A DNA stretch of 49,445 nt from positions 1 to 49,445 of the forward strand of contig NZ_QOCZ01000068.1 in NCBI RefSeq assembly GCF_018207095.1, written 5' to 3'. Within the stretch, counting starts at the first letter, position 1. Each line of letters opens with the position of its first letter. This stretch comes from Nocardiopsis sp. MG754419 (lineage in GTDB: Bacteria > Actinomycetota > Actinomycetes > Streptosporangiales > Streptosporangiaceae). The position numbers and the translations under genes were made by a program. Of this stretch, positions 33,282 through 42,066 are shown piece after piece. The notes under the pieces are model-generated. The model did no database searches and was not told where the DNA came from. It saw only the letters and a list, made by a program, of their open reading frames with translations.

Positions 33282-33452
33282 TCATTCGGGGTCGTTGACG
33301 AAACCGGCGACCACTTCCGCCCCCGCCGCCCGGGGGTCGAGCACCGAACGCAGGGCCTCCACGATCACCGAATCCCCGATCCCGTCGAGGTCGCGCAGGG
33401 ACAGTTCCCCGACGTCGACCAGGATGGACCCGCCGAGCTCGTGTTCCGCCAT
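33282..33452 (-). CDS. FxsA-like RiPP precursor peptide, C-terminus FVNDPE
   Basis: 56 residues from ATG 33452, preceded by AAGGGAGG. The leader (residues 5-40) reads ELGGSILVDVGELSLRDLDG then IGDSVIVEALRSVLDP. This is the LVDV..LSL.DL..L.DSV...ALR.VL pattern of FxSxx-COOH precursors. The core is the C-terminal segment AGAEVVAGFVNDPE. Classical members end in F-x-S-x-x; this one ends F-V-N-D-P-E, so the aromatic-x-Asn triplet FVN is the likely cyclophane site (inference). The enzyme genes are on the same strand but about 3 kb upstream, with the TPR gene in between. A strong hairpin follows the stop codon. Confidence 0.8.
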   Translation of the reverse strand: MAEHELGGSILVDVGELSLRDLDGIGDSVIVEALRSVLDPRAAGAEVVAGFVNDPE

Positions 33453-33711
33453 GTGCCTCCCTTCGTGTCCGCGCCTTTCGACGGCCGGGCGCGAAAGGAC
33501 GGCGAGCACCACCCTTTCACGCGCGCATTCCCATCGATCCTCGTAGGGAGTTCCTACCACGCACCTGTCGCCGGCTAACATCTTCGCCTACCCTGAGTTT
33601 CCGACCTTCATTCCCGCGCACCATCCACCGACACAACAGAACACCAGGGCCTTTTCACGCAGCGATAAACAAAGCACCTGGTGGGGACTATGTGAAAACG
33701 GAGGACACCGA
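33453..33711. promoter_or_regulatory. Divergent promoter region between precursor peptide and TPR genes
   Basis: 259 bp, less GC-rich than the surroundings. It holds a GTAGG/CCTAC repeat (33543-33557). GACTAT (33686-33691) is a possible -10 for the rightward gene, whose GTG 33712 has GGAGG in front. Exact promoters cannot be fixed. Confidence 0.45.
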
Positions 33712-36267
33712 GTGACCACTTCCCAGGGGAATCCTCCCGGTCAGGGCAGAAACCGATTCCCGGAGGTGTGGGGCAGGGTCCCACCGCGCCACAAGAACTT
33801 CACCGGTCGCACCGACCAGCTCAACGAACTCCGCGCGGGGCTGCTGAACCAGGTCACCGCGGTCGTCCCCACGTCCGAGCCGATCGTGCCGCGGACCCTG
33901 CACGGGTACGGCGGGGTCGGCAAGACGCTCATGGCCGTGGAATACGCGCACCGTTTCCGCGACGAGTACGACCTGGTGTGGTGGGTCATGGCGGACCAGC
34001 CCGGCCTGGTCCGCTCGTCACTGGCCCACCTGGCCCCGCACCTGGACCTGCCCGGGCCTGCCGTCACGGGCGTGGAGGAGGCCGCCAACGGGGTCCTGGA
34101 GGCGTTGCGCAAGGGCGAGCCCTACCTCAGGTGGCTGCTCGTCTTCGACAACGCCGACGAACCCGAGGAACTCAACGAGGTCATCCCGCAGGGGCCCGGG
34201 CACGTCCTCATCACCACCCGCAACCACCGCTGGGGCGGGGTGGCCGAGACCGTTCCGGTGAACGTCTTCGCCGAGCACGAGAGCGTGGAGTTCCTCAAGA
34301 AGCGTATCCCCCGGGGCATCGACACGCAGGAGGCAGTGGAGCTGGCCGAGGCCCTCGGCCACCTGCCGCTGGCGCTGGAGCAGGCGGGCGCCCTGCAGTC
34401 CGAGACGGGCATGTCGGTCCAGGAGTACCTGACCCTGCTGACGGAGCGGACCGGACCACTGCTGCGCGAGGGCAAACCGCCCGAGTACCCCCAGCCCATG
34501 ACCGCCGCCTGGCAGCTCTCGGTGGCCAAGCTCCAGGAGAACCTGCCCGAGGCGATGGAGCTCCTGCGGTGCTGTGCCTTCTTCGGTCCCGAGCCGATCC
34601 CCCGCGACGTGTTCTTCCCCGTGGAGGACGGCGTGGTGCGCCCCGAGATGGCACGGCTGATGGCCGACCCCATCCGGCTGAGCAAGGCCATCGGCCAGCT
34701 GGGTCGGTACGCGCTGGTACGTCTGGACAACACCAGCCGCACCATACAGGTGCACCGGCTGATCCAGGCTCTGGTGCGCGAGGAACTGGACGAACAGACC
34801 CAGGAGTCGATCCGCGTGGAGGTGTGGTCGTTGCTCAGCGCGGCGGCCCCGGACAGCTTCACCGACACCGCCTCGCACGCCCGCTACCTGGAGCTGCTCT
34901 CTCACCTGCGCCCGGCGAGGGTGGCCGAGTCCACGATCCCCGACGTACGGGAGTTCGGGCTCGACATGCTCAACTTCCTGTACACCTCGGGCGACTACGA
35001 GACCGCGAGCCTGCACGCACTGGGGTTCATCGAACGGTGGAGCGCCGACTCCGGCGAGGAGGACCCCTACCTGCTGCGCGCGCAGGCCAAGTACGCCAAC
35101 CGACTCCGCGACCTGGGTCGGTTCACCGAGGCCCAGGACATCAACCGCACGATCCTGCCCCGGATGACGGGGATCCTCGGCGCCACCCACCCGGACACCC
35201 TGTCGGTGCTGTCGGGCCGCGGCGCCGACTACCGGGCCCGCGGCGACTTCTGGAAGGCCCGCGAGCACGACGAGGAGGTCCTGCGTCAGTACGAGGACGC
35301 CTTCGGACCCAACGACCCCGCGACCCTGCGCGCCCTCAACAACCTCGCGCTGGACCACGCGCTGACCAGCGACTTCGTCGCCGCGCAGATCAAGCACGAA
35401 CGTGCCTACATGTTGTTCAAGCGGATCGGACCGGCCGGCGGCTCCCCCGTGCTGTTGGCGTACTGGAACGGCCTGGCCCAGGTGGTGCGTCTGGCCGGCG
35501 ACTACACGGAGGCGTGCGACCTGGGCGAGGACGCCCTCGCCTACGGCCGCGAACAGTTGGGGGTGGACGATCCCCGGACCCTGCGCACCCAGGTCGACCT
35601 GGCCATCGCCCGCCGCCTGTCCGGGGAGGTCGACGAGGCGCTCGAACTGGGGCAGGACGCGCACTCCCGCTACCTGCGCCTGTACGGCATCCACCACCCC
35701 AGCACCCTGGCGGCGGCGATGTGCCTGGCCAACCTGTGGCGCATGACCGGTGAGTTGGACGGCGCGCTGGAGCTGGCCGAGGACACCGACGTGCGGTACG
35801 CCCGCGCCTACGGTCACGACCACCCCTACAAGCACGGGTGCACCAGCAACGTCGCGCTGTTGTACCGCTTGGCGGGGGATCCGGAACGGGCACGGGCGAT
35901 GAACGAGGGGGCCCTGACCGCCCTGGAGGCCCGTCTGGGCCGCAACCACCACTACACGCTGGCCGCCGCCACCAACCTGGCCGGTGACCTGTCCGCGCTG
36001 GGCGACGCCGACAACGCCGTCCGGCTGGGCCAGGGATCGCTGCGCCGTTACCACGAACTGCTGGGACCGGACCATCCGAGCAGCCTGGGCTGCGCCTCCA
36101 ACCTGGTGCTGGACCTGCGGACCGAGAACAAGATCCTGGAGGCCAAACAGCTCGCCGATCCGACGTACGACTCCTACGTGCGCACGTTGGGACGGGAGCA
36201 CCCCTTCACCACGGCCTGTGAGGAGAACCGTCGTCTGGTGGCCGACTTCGACCCGCCCCTGTTGTGA
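33712..36267 (+). CDS. NB-ARC/TPR STAND protein of the FxSxx-COOH system type
   Basis: 851 residues from GTG 33712. The N-terminus has the family-typical FPEVWGRVPPRHKNFTGR. The NTPase core follows: Walker A HGYGGVGKT (residues 64-72), Walker B WLLVFDNAD (about 140-148), sensor VLITTRN (about 165) and LGHLPLALEQAG (GLPL motif). A winged-helix region (RTIQVHRLIQALVREEL) comes next, then roughly ten tetratricopeptide repeats (LGATHPDTL, FGPNDPATLRALNNLA, LGRNHHYTLAAATNLA). These repeats follow the 42-residue kinesin-light-chain spacing. Such proteins sit next to FxsA/FxsB and probably act as sensor or switch. It is divergent from the precursor gene. Confidence 0.93.
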   Translation: MTTSQGNPPGQGRNRFPEVWGRVPPRHKNFTGRTDQLNELRAGLLNQVTAVVPTSEPIVPRTLHGYGGVGKTLMAVEYAHRFRDEYDLVWWVMADQPGLVRSSLAHLAPHLDLPGPAVTGVEEAANGVLEALRKGEPYLRWLLVFDNADEPEELNEVIPQGPGHVLITTRNHRWGGVAETVPVNVFAEHESVEFLKKRIPRGIDTQEAVELAEALGHLPLALEQAGALQSETGMSVQEYLTLLTERTGPLLREGKPPEYPQPMTAAWQLSVAKLQENLPEAMELLRCCAFFGPEPIPRDVFFPVEDGVVRPEMARLMADPIRLSKAIGQLGRYALVRLDNTSRTIQVHRLIQALVREELDEQTQESIRVEVWSLLSAAAPDSFTDTASHARYLELLSHLRPARVAESTIPDVREFGLDMLNFLYTSGDYETASLHALGFIERWSADSGEEDPYLLRAQAKYANRLRDLGRFTEAQDINRTILPRMTGILGATHPDTLSVLSGRGADYRARGDFWKAREHDEEVLRQYEDAFGPNDPATLRALNNLALDHALTSDFVAAQIKHERAYMLFKRIGPAGGSPVLLAYWNGLAQVVRLAGDYTEACDLGEDALAYGREQLGVDDPRTLRTQVDLAIARRLSGEVDEALELGQDAHSRYLRLYGIHHPSTLAAAMCLANLWRMTGELDGALELAEDTDVRYARAYGHDHPYKHGCTSNVALLYRLAGDPERARAMNEGALTALEARLGRNHHYTLAAATNLAGDLSALGDADNAVRLGQGSLRRYHELLGPDHPSSLGCASNLVLDLRTENKILEAKQLADPTYDSYVRTLGREHPFTTACEENRRLVADFDPPLL

Positions 36268-36276
36268 GGTCGCCTC

Positions 36277-36307
36277 CCGCTCCGGCCCCTTCCGAGCGCC
36301 GGAGCGG
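36277..36307 (+). terminator. Terminator of the TPR gene
   Basis: 9-bp perfect stem CCGCTCCGG / CCGGAGCGG with a 13-nt loop, 10 nt past the stop. It could also serve the convergent HExxH gene on the other strand. Confidence 0.7.
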
Positions 36308-36402
36308 TCGGGCCCACCGATCGCTCGTCCCCGCGCCCACTCCGGGGCGTGAGCGGGGCACGGTGCGTCGCGCACGACGTCTCGTCCGCGGGTGATGGTC
36401 TC

Positions 36403-37716
36403 TCACCAGGGAGCGCCGTTGCGAGCGCGCCACCGCGCGAGGTGGCGACGGGCCGCGTCTCGAGCCGCCCGTTCGGCCTCGTCGGGCACGGGTTCCTCGC
36501 ACCAGTCGCGCAGGGTGCGGTCGGTCAGGGCGAGGAACCGACGGCCCTCGGTGGTGAGCCGTCCGGAGTCGGCCAGGGCGCGGGCGGCGTCGACGGTGGA
36601 CCGGCGCCAGTGCGCGAACTCCACGTGGGCGCGGCGCGCCTCCTCCCCCGCGGTGACGTGTCGGTGTCGACGCCAGAACCCGGCCACACCCAGGTGGGCG
36701 TACACGCCCTGGAGGAGGCCGGAGGCCGGTCGGGGGTCGGGGCGCCAGGGCGCGTAGTAGCGACTGCCGTCCTCGGACCGGGTGAGCGCGACCAGATCGA
36801 GCAGGGCCGTGAGCTTGGCGTGCTGCACCTCGTGCGCGAACGTGAGCGCGAACGGGACCGCGCCTTCGGGACGGGACAGCCCCAGGTTCCCGAAGGCGTG
36901 TCGGGTGGTGGCGCTGGTGTGGACCCGCCCGCCCGGCGCGGTGAGGGGGGTGAGCGTCACGACGAGCGCGTCGGTCTCCGCCGCGAGGGTGCCGTGGTGA
37001 TCCACCAGGAGCTCCCAGGCGCCCTGGAGCGTGTGCCGCCACCAGCGCAGTTCGTCCACGCCGAGCCGGTGGGCGACCAGGTCGGTCCCGGGCATGCGGT
37101 CGGGGTCCTGGTCGTCCAGGAACAGTTCGACGCGTCCGCCACGGTGTTCGGCGACCAGCCGACGGAGGGCGTGCCATCCGGGGGCGTCCTCGTGCGGGTC
37201 CTCGGGGACCTCCACTTCGGGGCCTCCCCTCACCCGCACGGTGGCCCGGCCTCCACCGACCTCCACCAGTGCCGACGCCCCCTCCCCGACCAGGGCGCGC
37301 CCCAGGGACGGCAACGGCGCGGTGGGTCCGTCCAGGGGGATCTCGACACGGGCGTCCACACCGGCGCGCAGCGCGGCCGCGGCCGCGAGGGCGCCGAGCG
37401 TACCGACCCGGGGCGGCTCGGGACGGTGCCCGGCCAGGGCCAACGCGGTCCGGCGCGCCCACACTCCGACGGCGGGGGTGCGGAGCGCGCCCCCGACCGG
37501 ACCCGGCGCGTGCTCCTGGGCCCGGGCCACCAACGCGAAGGCGTCGTGGGCGCGGTCGGCCTCGGGGTGACCGACCTCGCGTGCGACGTCCACCACGCGA
37601 CGCAACAGGAGCAGGTGCTTGCCGTACTGGGCGGCGCGCAGGTGCGCTGCGGCGGCGTGGCCGCCACCGCCCCGGGCCAGGGCGTCGAACAGTGGATCGG
37701 GGACCGGCCCGGGCAT
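36403..37716 (-). CDS. HExxH-motif protein, aKG-HExxH-type peptide beta-hydroxylase family
   Basis: 437 residues from ATG 37716. The N-terminal region is helical (HLRAAQYGKHLLLLRRVVDV), then mixed. The metal motif AHEVQHAKL puts His295, Glu296 and His299 in place. WRRHRHVTAGEEARRAHVEFAHWR follows, split here as GFWRRHRH and HVEFAHWRRS. This family, found next to or fused with FxsB-type radical SAM enzymes, includes members shown to be 2-oxoglutarate-dependent peptide beta-hydroxylases rather than proteases. The start codon directly abuts the FxsB stop (TAG-ATG), so the two are co-translated. The likely substrate is the FVNDPE peptide (inference). Confidence 0.87.
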   Translation of the reverse strand: MPGPVPDPLFDALARGGGGHAAAAHLRAAQYGKHLLLLRRVVDVAREVGHPEADRAHDAFALVARAQEHAPGPVGGALRTPAVGVWARRTALALAGHRPEPPRVGTLGALAAAAALRAGVDARVEIPLDGPTAPLPSLGRALVGEGASALVEVGGGRATVRVRGGPEVEVPEDPHEDAPGWHALRRLVAEHRGGRVELFLDDQDPDRMPGTDLVAHRLGVDELRWWRHTLQGAWELLVDHHGTLAAETDALVVTLTPLTAPGGRVHTSATTRHAFGNLGLSRPEGAVPFALTFAHEVQHAKLTALLDLVALTRSEDGSRYYAPWRPDPRPASGLLQGVYAHLGVAGFWRRHRHVTAGEEARRAHVEFAHWRRSTVDAARALADSGRLTTEGRRFLALTDRTLRDWCEEPVPDEAERAARDAARRHLARWRARNGAPW

Positions 37717-38934
37717 CTAACGCCCCTTCCTGATCCGGGCCACGTCGGCGGCCACGGTCCGGCGGATGTGGGTGATGAGGTGGTAGAGGTCGGCGCAGTA
37801 GACGGAGGGGTTGAGGAAGCCCGCGCCGGAGCGGTACCGGTGCGGGTAGAGTCCGCCGCCGCACACCCCGGCCAGCGGGCAGGTCGCGCAGGTGGGGCTC
37901 AGGGCGCGGGCGCCGATCTGGCGGGCGGCGACCGAGGGCAGGTAGAGGGCCTCGTCCAGGGCGTGGGTGAAGGTGTGGAGGGGGGTGCGGGCCGCCCCGG
38001 GGAAGGCCGACTTGAGGCTGTCGACCTGTTCGATGCTCCCGTCGGTCTCCACGACCACCAGCGCGGCCGGCGACAGTCCGATGCTCTCGGTGCGGGAGGG
38101 GCCGCCCAGGACGAGGCGGATGATCTCGTTGAACATGCGGATGGTGGTCTCGCGTTCGGCGGCGCCGTACCAGCGGTCGAACACCGCCGCCAGCCACGTT
38201 CCGTAGCGGGGTTCGGTGGGCGACCAGCCGGGGGGCGGTTCGTCCCAGTTGCCGTGCGGGAGGAGGAAGTCGACGCCGGGCGGGTGGTAGCCGATCAGGT
38301 GCTCGAAGGTGGCGACCGGGTCCGACTCCAGGTCGACGGTGGCGAGCAACCCCGAGAGCAGGTGAGCGTGGCGCTCGTTGAGACGCTCGATGCCGGCCTG
38401 CACCTCGGCGTGGGTGCCCCGTCCGTTGGCGCGTGTGCGGTGACGGTCGTGGTCCTGCCGTGCGCCGTCGATGCTGACACCGACTCGGATGTCGAACTCC
38501 TCGAACAGGTCGAGGTAGTTCCGGTCGATGAGCACGCCGTTGGTCTGCATGCGCAGGGTCGCGCGCACGTCGGGTTCACAGGCCTTGCGCACCGACTCGG
38601 CGACGTGGCGCAGGTGGTCGGGGCCCACGAGGAGGGGCTCTCCGCCGTGGAGCACGATGTCCACCCGGTCACGGCCGTGCGTGCGCGCGTGCTCGGCGAT
38701 CCTCTCGGCGACGCGGTCGACGGTCGCCCTGGCCATGCGCCGGGGTTGGGAGCGCCAGCCCTGGTCGGCCATCTCGTACATGTAGCAGTAGTCGCAGGCC
38801 AGGTTGCAGCGACTGTGGATCTTGAGGATGAACTCGCGGAAGGGGGTGGGGCGCCAGCCCTGGCCGAGGAGACCGTCGACGTCCATGTCGTCGGGCCATT
38901 CGGCAGGTCTGTCGGGGTCGGTACTCCTTGCCAC
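37717..38934 (-). CDS. fxsB: FxsB-type radical SAM/SPASM cyclophane-forming enzyme
   Basis: 405 residues from GTG 38934, with AGGAGG 8 nt upstream. The radical SAM motif CNLACDYC has Cys at 43, 47 and 50. Then come VDIVLHGGEPLLVGPD, RATLRMQTNGVLID and VGVSIDGARQDHDRHR. The C-terminal SPASM-like region has TCATCPLAGVCGGGLYPHRY and VYCADLYHLI, with Cys for auxiliary clusters. FxsB enzymes join an aromatic ring to the beta-carbon of the residue two positions on, making a three-residue cyclophane. Complete and unfused. Followed without a gap by the HExxH gene. Its promoter must lie in the 730-bp region upstream. Confidence 0.93.
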   Translation of the reverse strand: MARSTDPDRPAEWPDDMDVDGLLGQGWRPTPFREFILKIHSRCNLACDYCYMYEMADQGWRSQPRRMARATVDRVAERIAEHARTHGRDRVDIVLHGGEPLLVGPDHLRHVAESVRKACEPDVRATLRMQTNGVLIDRNYLDLFEEFDIRVGVSIDGARQDHDRHRTRANGRGTHAEVQAGIERLNERHAHLLSGLLATVDLESDPVATFEHLIGYHPPGVDFLLPHGNWDEPPPGWSPTEPRYGTWLAAVFDRWYGAAERETTIRMFNEIIRLVLGGPSRTESIGLSPAALVVVETDGSIEQVDSLKSAFPGAARTPLHTFTHALDEALYLPSVAARQIGARALSPTCATCPLAGVCGGGLYPHRYRSGAGFLNPSVYCADLYHLITHIRRTVAADVARIRKGR

Positions 38935-39665
38935 GCCGGTGACCTCCTGAGATGGGAGCACGCGCGGAACACGGCCGATCATCGCCTCGACCCGCGTCAC
39001 GCACTCTCGTGGTATTCCCACAAACGTCGCCGCGGGGCGTCCACCCCCGCCTCGCGGCGCCCGCGATCCGCCCGGAAGGCCCACGCCGACCGTTCTCGTC
39101 GCGCAGCGCACACCGCACACGACCTCCTCTCACCCTCGACCACCGCGCCTCCCGTGCCGGCCGATAGCGGCCGGCGACACCACGATGCCCCGACGCGGCC
39201 GAGGCCCCTCCCCTCTCCCTCTCGCACACTGAGGCGAGTCCCGCGCCCCGATCTCTCGCCTTTTCCCTCCGCTCCACGGCGCCATCACCCGCCCCGAAGG
39301 CCAGGGCTCTGTGTTCCGGACCCTGACCGCGCGAGGCTCCCCGCTCGTGCCGGATCCGCACGCCCGAGGGGCGGTCCGGGCCTCGGCACACCCCCACCGG
39401 GGCCGTTCTCGGCCGTGGGAGGACGGCCGTCGCACTCGTGGTCGTTCGGTGACGCCCGGAACGGTCCGGTGTGCGGCCGCCGGGGGCGGGATGCGCGGCC
39501 GGGTGACGGACATCCCGGGGCGACGGGGGCGGCCCACCCGGAGCGCCGACCGACCGGGGCGCAGGTCGACCGGGCGCAGGTTTCGTCGTTTCCCGTGCGA
39601 TCGCCGCTCGCCGCGGCTAGCCTGATGCCGTTTCGACCCTTCGCATCACGTTCGGTGACGTTCCC
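38935..39665. other. Non-coding region upstream of fxsB and of the next rightward gene
   Basis: 731 bp without a supported gene; I looked for a second short precursor and saw none with an FxsA-like leader. It holds a perfect hairpin GCCGGCCG-atag-CGGCCGGC (39156-39175), about 220 nt upstream of fxsB. The two promoters of the divergent genes must be here. TAGCCT at 39618-39623 is a possible -10 for the rightward gene. Confidence 0.5.
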
Positions 39666-40934
39666 ATGACTGAGCGCCTGCTTCCTGCCCTGTCCGCCTG
39701 CCTCGACTGGGCGCACACCGTCGATCCATCGCCCCCGCTGGGCGTCGAGGCGCTCGTGCTCCTGCTCAGCGCACACCAGGACGCGGGGGCCACCGATCCC
39801 GGAGACTGGTTCGTGGCCGATGTCAGGGAGGTCGCCGCGACGGTCCGCCGGCGGGAGGAGTTGCCTCCACTGTTCCGGGAGAGCTGGCTGACCTGGTGCG
39901 ACCACCTGGTCGACGCGGGGCTGTTGGTGTCGACGGAGAGCCCACGGCGGTTGCGGACGGCGATCGCGGAGATCGACCTGACACCGACCGACACCGCCGA
40001 GCCCGACCCCGAGCCGCCTCCGGAAGTCGCGGCGCCCCTCCTGGAGCGCCTGGGGTACGGGGCGACCACGGACGACGGGCCGGCACGCCCGTACCTCCCG
40101 GCGTCCGCCACCGAACTCGACGCCCACGCCGTGTCCTGCCCCACCTTGTATCTGGCGGCGCGGCTGTCGGCCTGGACCGATCCATGGGTGCTGTTGCGCT
40201 CGGGGACCGACGATGACGCCCTCGGCGAGGACGACACCGCCGAGGCCGCCCGAGAGCTGGACGTCTCCCCCGAAGAGGTCGCGTTCCTATTCTCCGTCGC
40301 CCGCTCCGCGGGGCTGCTCCGCACCACGTACCTTCAGGCCCTACCAGGGCCGGCGGCCCAGGCCTGGGCCCGGGAGACACCGGGGGCGATCGCCGACGCC
40401 TGGGCCGACGCCCTGAACACCATGACCGACCTGCCCGGACCCACACCCTTCCTGGTCCTCGGCGAGCTCTTCCTCACCGGTCGCGAGCTCTCCGTCGAGG
40501 AGCTGGCCCACGTGTGCGTCGAACCGGACCCGGCCGCGCATCTGCCCCGGGTCCTGCGCGTCCTGACCGAGACCGGAGCGATCGAGACGACCACCGAGGG
40601 CCGGCACCGGATCACCGGTCTGGGCGACCACTGCGTCGCCCGCCGCCTGCGCGCCTGTGGGGTCGAGGTGCCCCGGACCCCACCCGTGCTCGGACTGGAC
40701 GCCGCCGCATGCCTGGACCTGGTGGAGCGGGCCCGCCCGGTCGACACGGCGCGTCTACTGGACCGGTGGCTGGCGGGGCGGGACCCCGCCGACGCCGCCC
40801 GCGGTCTGTTGGAGGCCGGTCTGGCCCCCGAGGACCCCGCGGCCTTCGTCGACGCGGTCGTCGCCCGCCCTCGGGGCCGCACCGTCCTGGACCTGGTCGG
40901 GGAGGACCTGTGCACCGCCCAGCCCCTCCGCTGA
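39666..40934 (+). CDS. Hypothetical protein with LTxLG-type helical module
   Basis: 422 residues from ATG 39666. Predominantly helical, Ala/Leu-rich, with two winged-helix-like segments (residues 60-100 and 195-225). Near residue 312 it has RITGLGDHCVARRLRACGVEVP, which aligns with RYG-containing blocks in the two related proteins at 42289 and 45853. The C-terminus has short helical repeats (DPADAARGLLEAGLAPEDPAA). No signal, membrane helix or catalytic motif is visible. I do not recognise a function. Confidence 0.75.
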   Translation: MTERLLPALSACLDWAHTVDPSPPLGVEALVLLLSAHQDAGATDPGDWFVADVREVAATVRRREELPPLFRESWLTWCDHLVDAGLLVSTESPRRLRTAIAEIDLTPTDTAEPDPEPPPEVAAPLLERLGYGATTDDGPARPYLPASATELDAHAVSCPTLYLAARLSAWTDPWVLLRSGTDDDALGEDDTAEAARELDVSPEEVAFLFSVARSAGLLRTTYLQALPGPAAQAWARETPGAIADAWADALNTMTDLPGPTPFLVLGELFLTGRELSVEELAHVCVEPDPAAHLPRVLRVLTETGAIETTTEGRHRITGLGDHCVARRLRACGVEVPRTPPVLGLDAAACLDLVERARPVDTARLLDRWLAGRDPADAARGLLEAGLAPEDPAAFVDAVVARPRGRTVLDLVGEDLCTAQPLR

Positions 40935-41328
40935 GCGGCCACCGGTCGACGACGCGTGCCGGTCCCGCCCGCCGTGTCGGCGGGGCCACCGCCCACGGTG
41001 GCGTCTCGCCGGGTGGAGCGTCGACCGCAGGAGCGTCGGCACGACGGTCCCGCTCACACCGGGCCGGCCGCTCACCCGGTGCGGCGCCGTGGTGCACGGC
41101 GCACGGTCGTGGATCGATCCCCCCGTCGGTCGGGTCGTGGCCCCCTCACCATGGTCGAAGGTGTCCCCGAGGCCGTTCGTTCGGCACCTGCGGCAGGCAC
41201 GGGTGAGCGTGTGGGCGGGACGTGCGACGCCTCACGGACCGTGCACCCGCCCGGAGCCCGGCCGACCGACGCCGCACCCGGGTCGATAGCCTCGGGACCC
41301 CGTCACCGTCGTCGAAGGGTCCCCGTCC
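40935..41328. other. Non-coding interval before the SDR gene
   Basis: 394 bp holding one clear hairpin (listed separately) and a possible -10, TAGCCT (41288-41293), shortly before the SDR ATG. No gene is seen. Confidence 0.5.
41084..41102 (+). terminator. Candidate terminator after the hypothetical gene
   Basis: 8-bp perfect stem GCGCCGTG / CACGGCGC with a 3-nt loop, 150 nt past the stop codon at 40934. Confidence 0.45.
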
Positions 41329-42066
41329 ATGAGCCGCCACGTCCTGGTCACCGGTGCCGCACGAGGGATCGGCCGCGCGATCGCCGTCGCCTTCGCCGAG
41401 GCGGGCGATCGGGTCGCCGTGCACTACGGATCCCGGCGGGAGGAGGCCGAGGAGACCCTGCGGCTCCTCCCCGGGGACGGGCACCTGGCGGTCCGCGCCG
41501 ACCTGCGCGACCCGGCCGCCGCGGCCGGGCTGGTCGACACCGTCGTGGAGCGACTCGGAGGGGTGGACGTGCTGGTCAACAACGCGGCGGTCAACCTCCC
41601 CCACCCGATCGCCGACACCCCCTTCGACGCGTGGGCGGACGTGTGGCGCGAGACCCTCGACGTCAACGTCCTGGGCGCGGCCTACGTCGGTCACCGCGCC
41701 GCACGGCACATGATCGACCACGGCGTGCGGGGGCGCATCGTCAACGTCGGTTCGCGGGGCGCGTTCAAGGGCGAACCCGACCACCCGGCCTACGGCGCGA
41801 GCAAGGCCGCCCTGCACGCCATGGGCCAGTCCCTGGCCGTGGCGTTGGCACCACACGGCATCGGGGTGGCGTCGGTCGCGCCGGGCTTCGTGACGACCGA
41901 GAGGGTCGCCCATCGGCTCGACGACCAGGTGCGCGCGCAGAGCCCGTTCGGGCGGGTGGCGGCTCCCGAGGAGGTCGCGGCGGCGGTGCGGTTCCTGGCC
42001 TCGCCCGAGGCCGAGTGGGCCTCCGGGACCGTCCTGGACCTGAACGGCGCCTCCCACTTGCGCTGA
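41329..42066 (+). CDS. Short-chain dehydrogenase/reductase (SDR)
   Basis: 245 residues, classical SDR. The cofactor motif TGAARGIGRA lies at residues 8-17. VLVNNAAVNLP (NNAG region) follows, then Ser in VNVGSRG and the catalytic YGASK near 154-158. PGFVTTERV follows, and the C-terminus has ASGTVLDLNGASHLR. NADPH preference is suggested by the basic residues after the second strand (HYGSRREEAEE). The substrate is unknown. The gene stands alone in front of the paralog cluster. Confidence 0.93.
   Translation: MSRHVLVTGAARGIGRAIAVAFAEAGDRVAVHYGSRREEAEETLRLLPGDGHLAVRADLRDPAAAAGLVDTVVERLGGVDVLVNNAAVNLPHPIADTPFDAWADVWRETLDVNVLGAAYVGHRAARHMIDHGVRGRIVNVGSRGAFKGEPDHPAYGASKAALHAMGQSLAVALAPHGIGVASVAPGFVTTERVAHRLDDQVRAQSPFGRVAAPEEVAAAVRFLASPEAEWASGTVLDLNGASHLR

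Noticed and set aside
34018-36375. 785-codon open frame antisense to the TPR gene
   Set aside because: Antisense shadow of the NB-ARC/TPR coding sequence; the repeats in it mirror the TPR codons.
38997-39227. Possible second short precursor upstream of fxsB
   Set aside because: The 76-residue frame is Arg/Gly-rich with no LVDV..LSL leader and no aromatic-x-S/N end.
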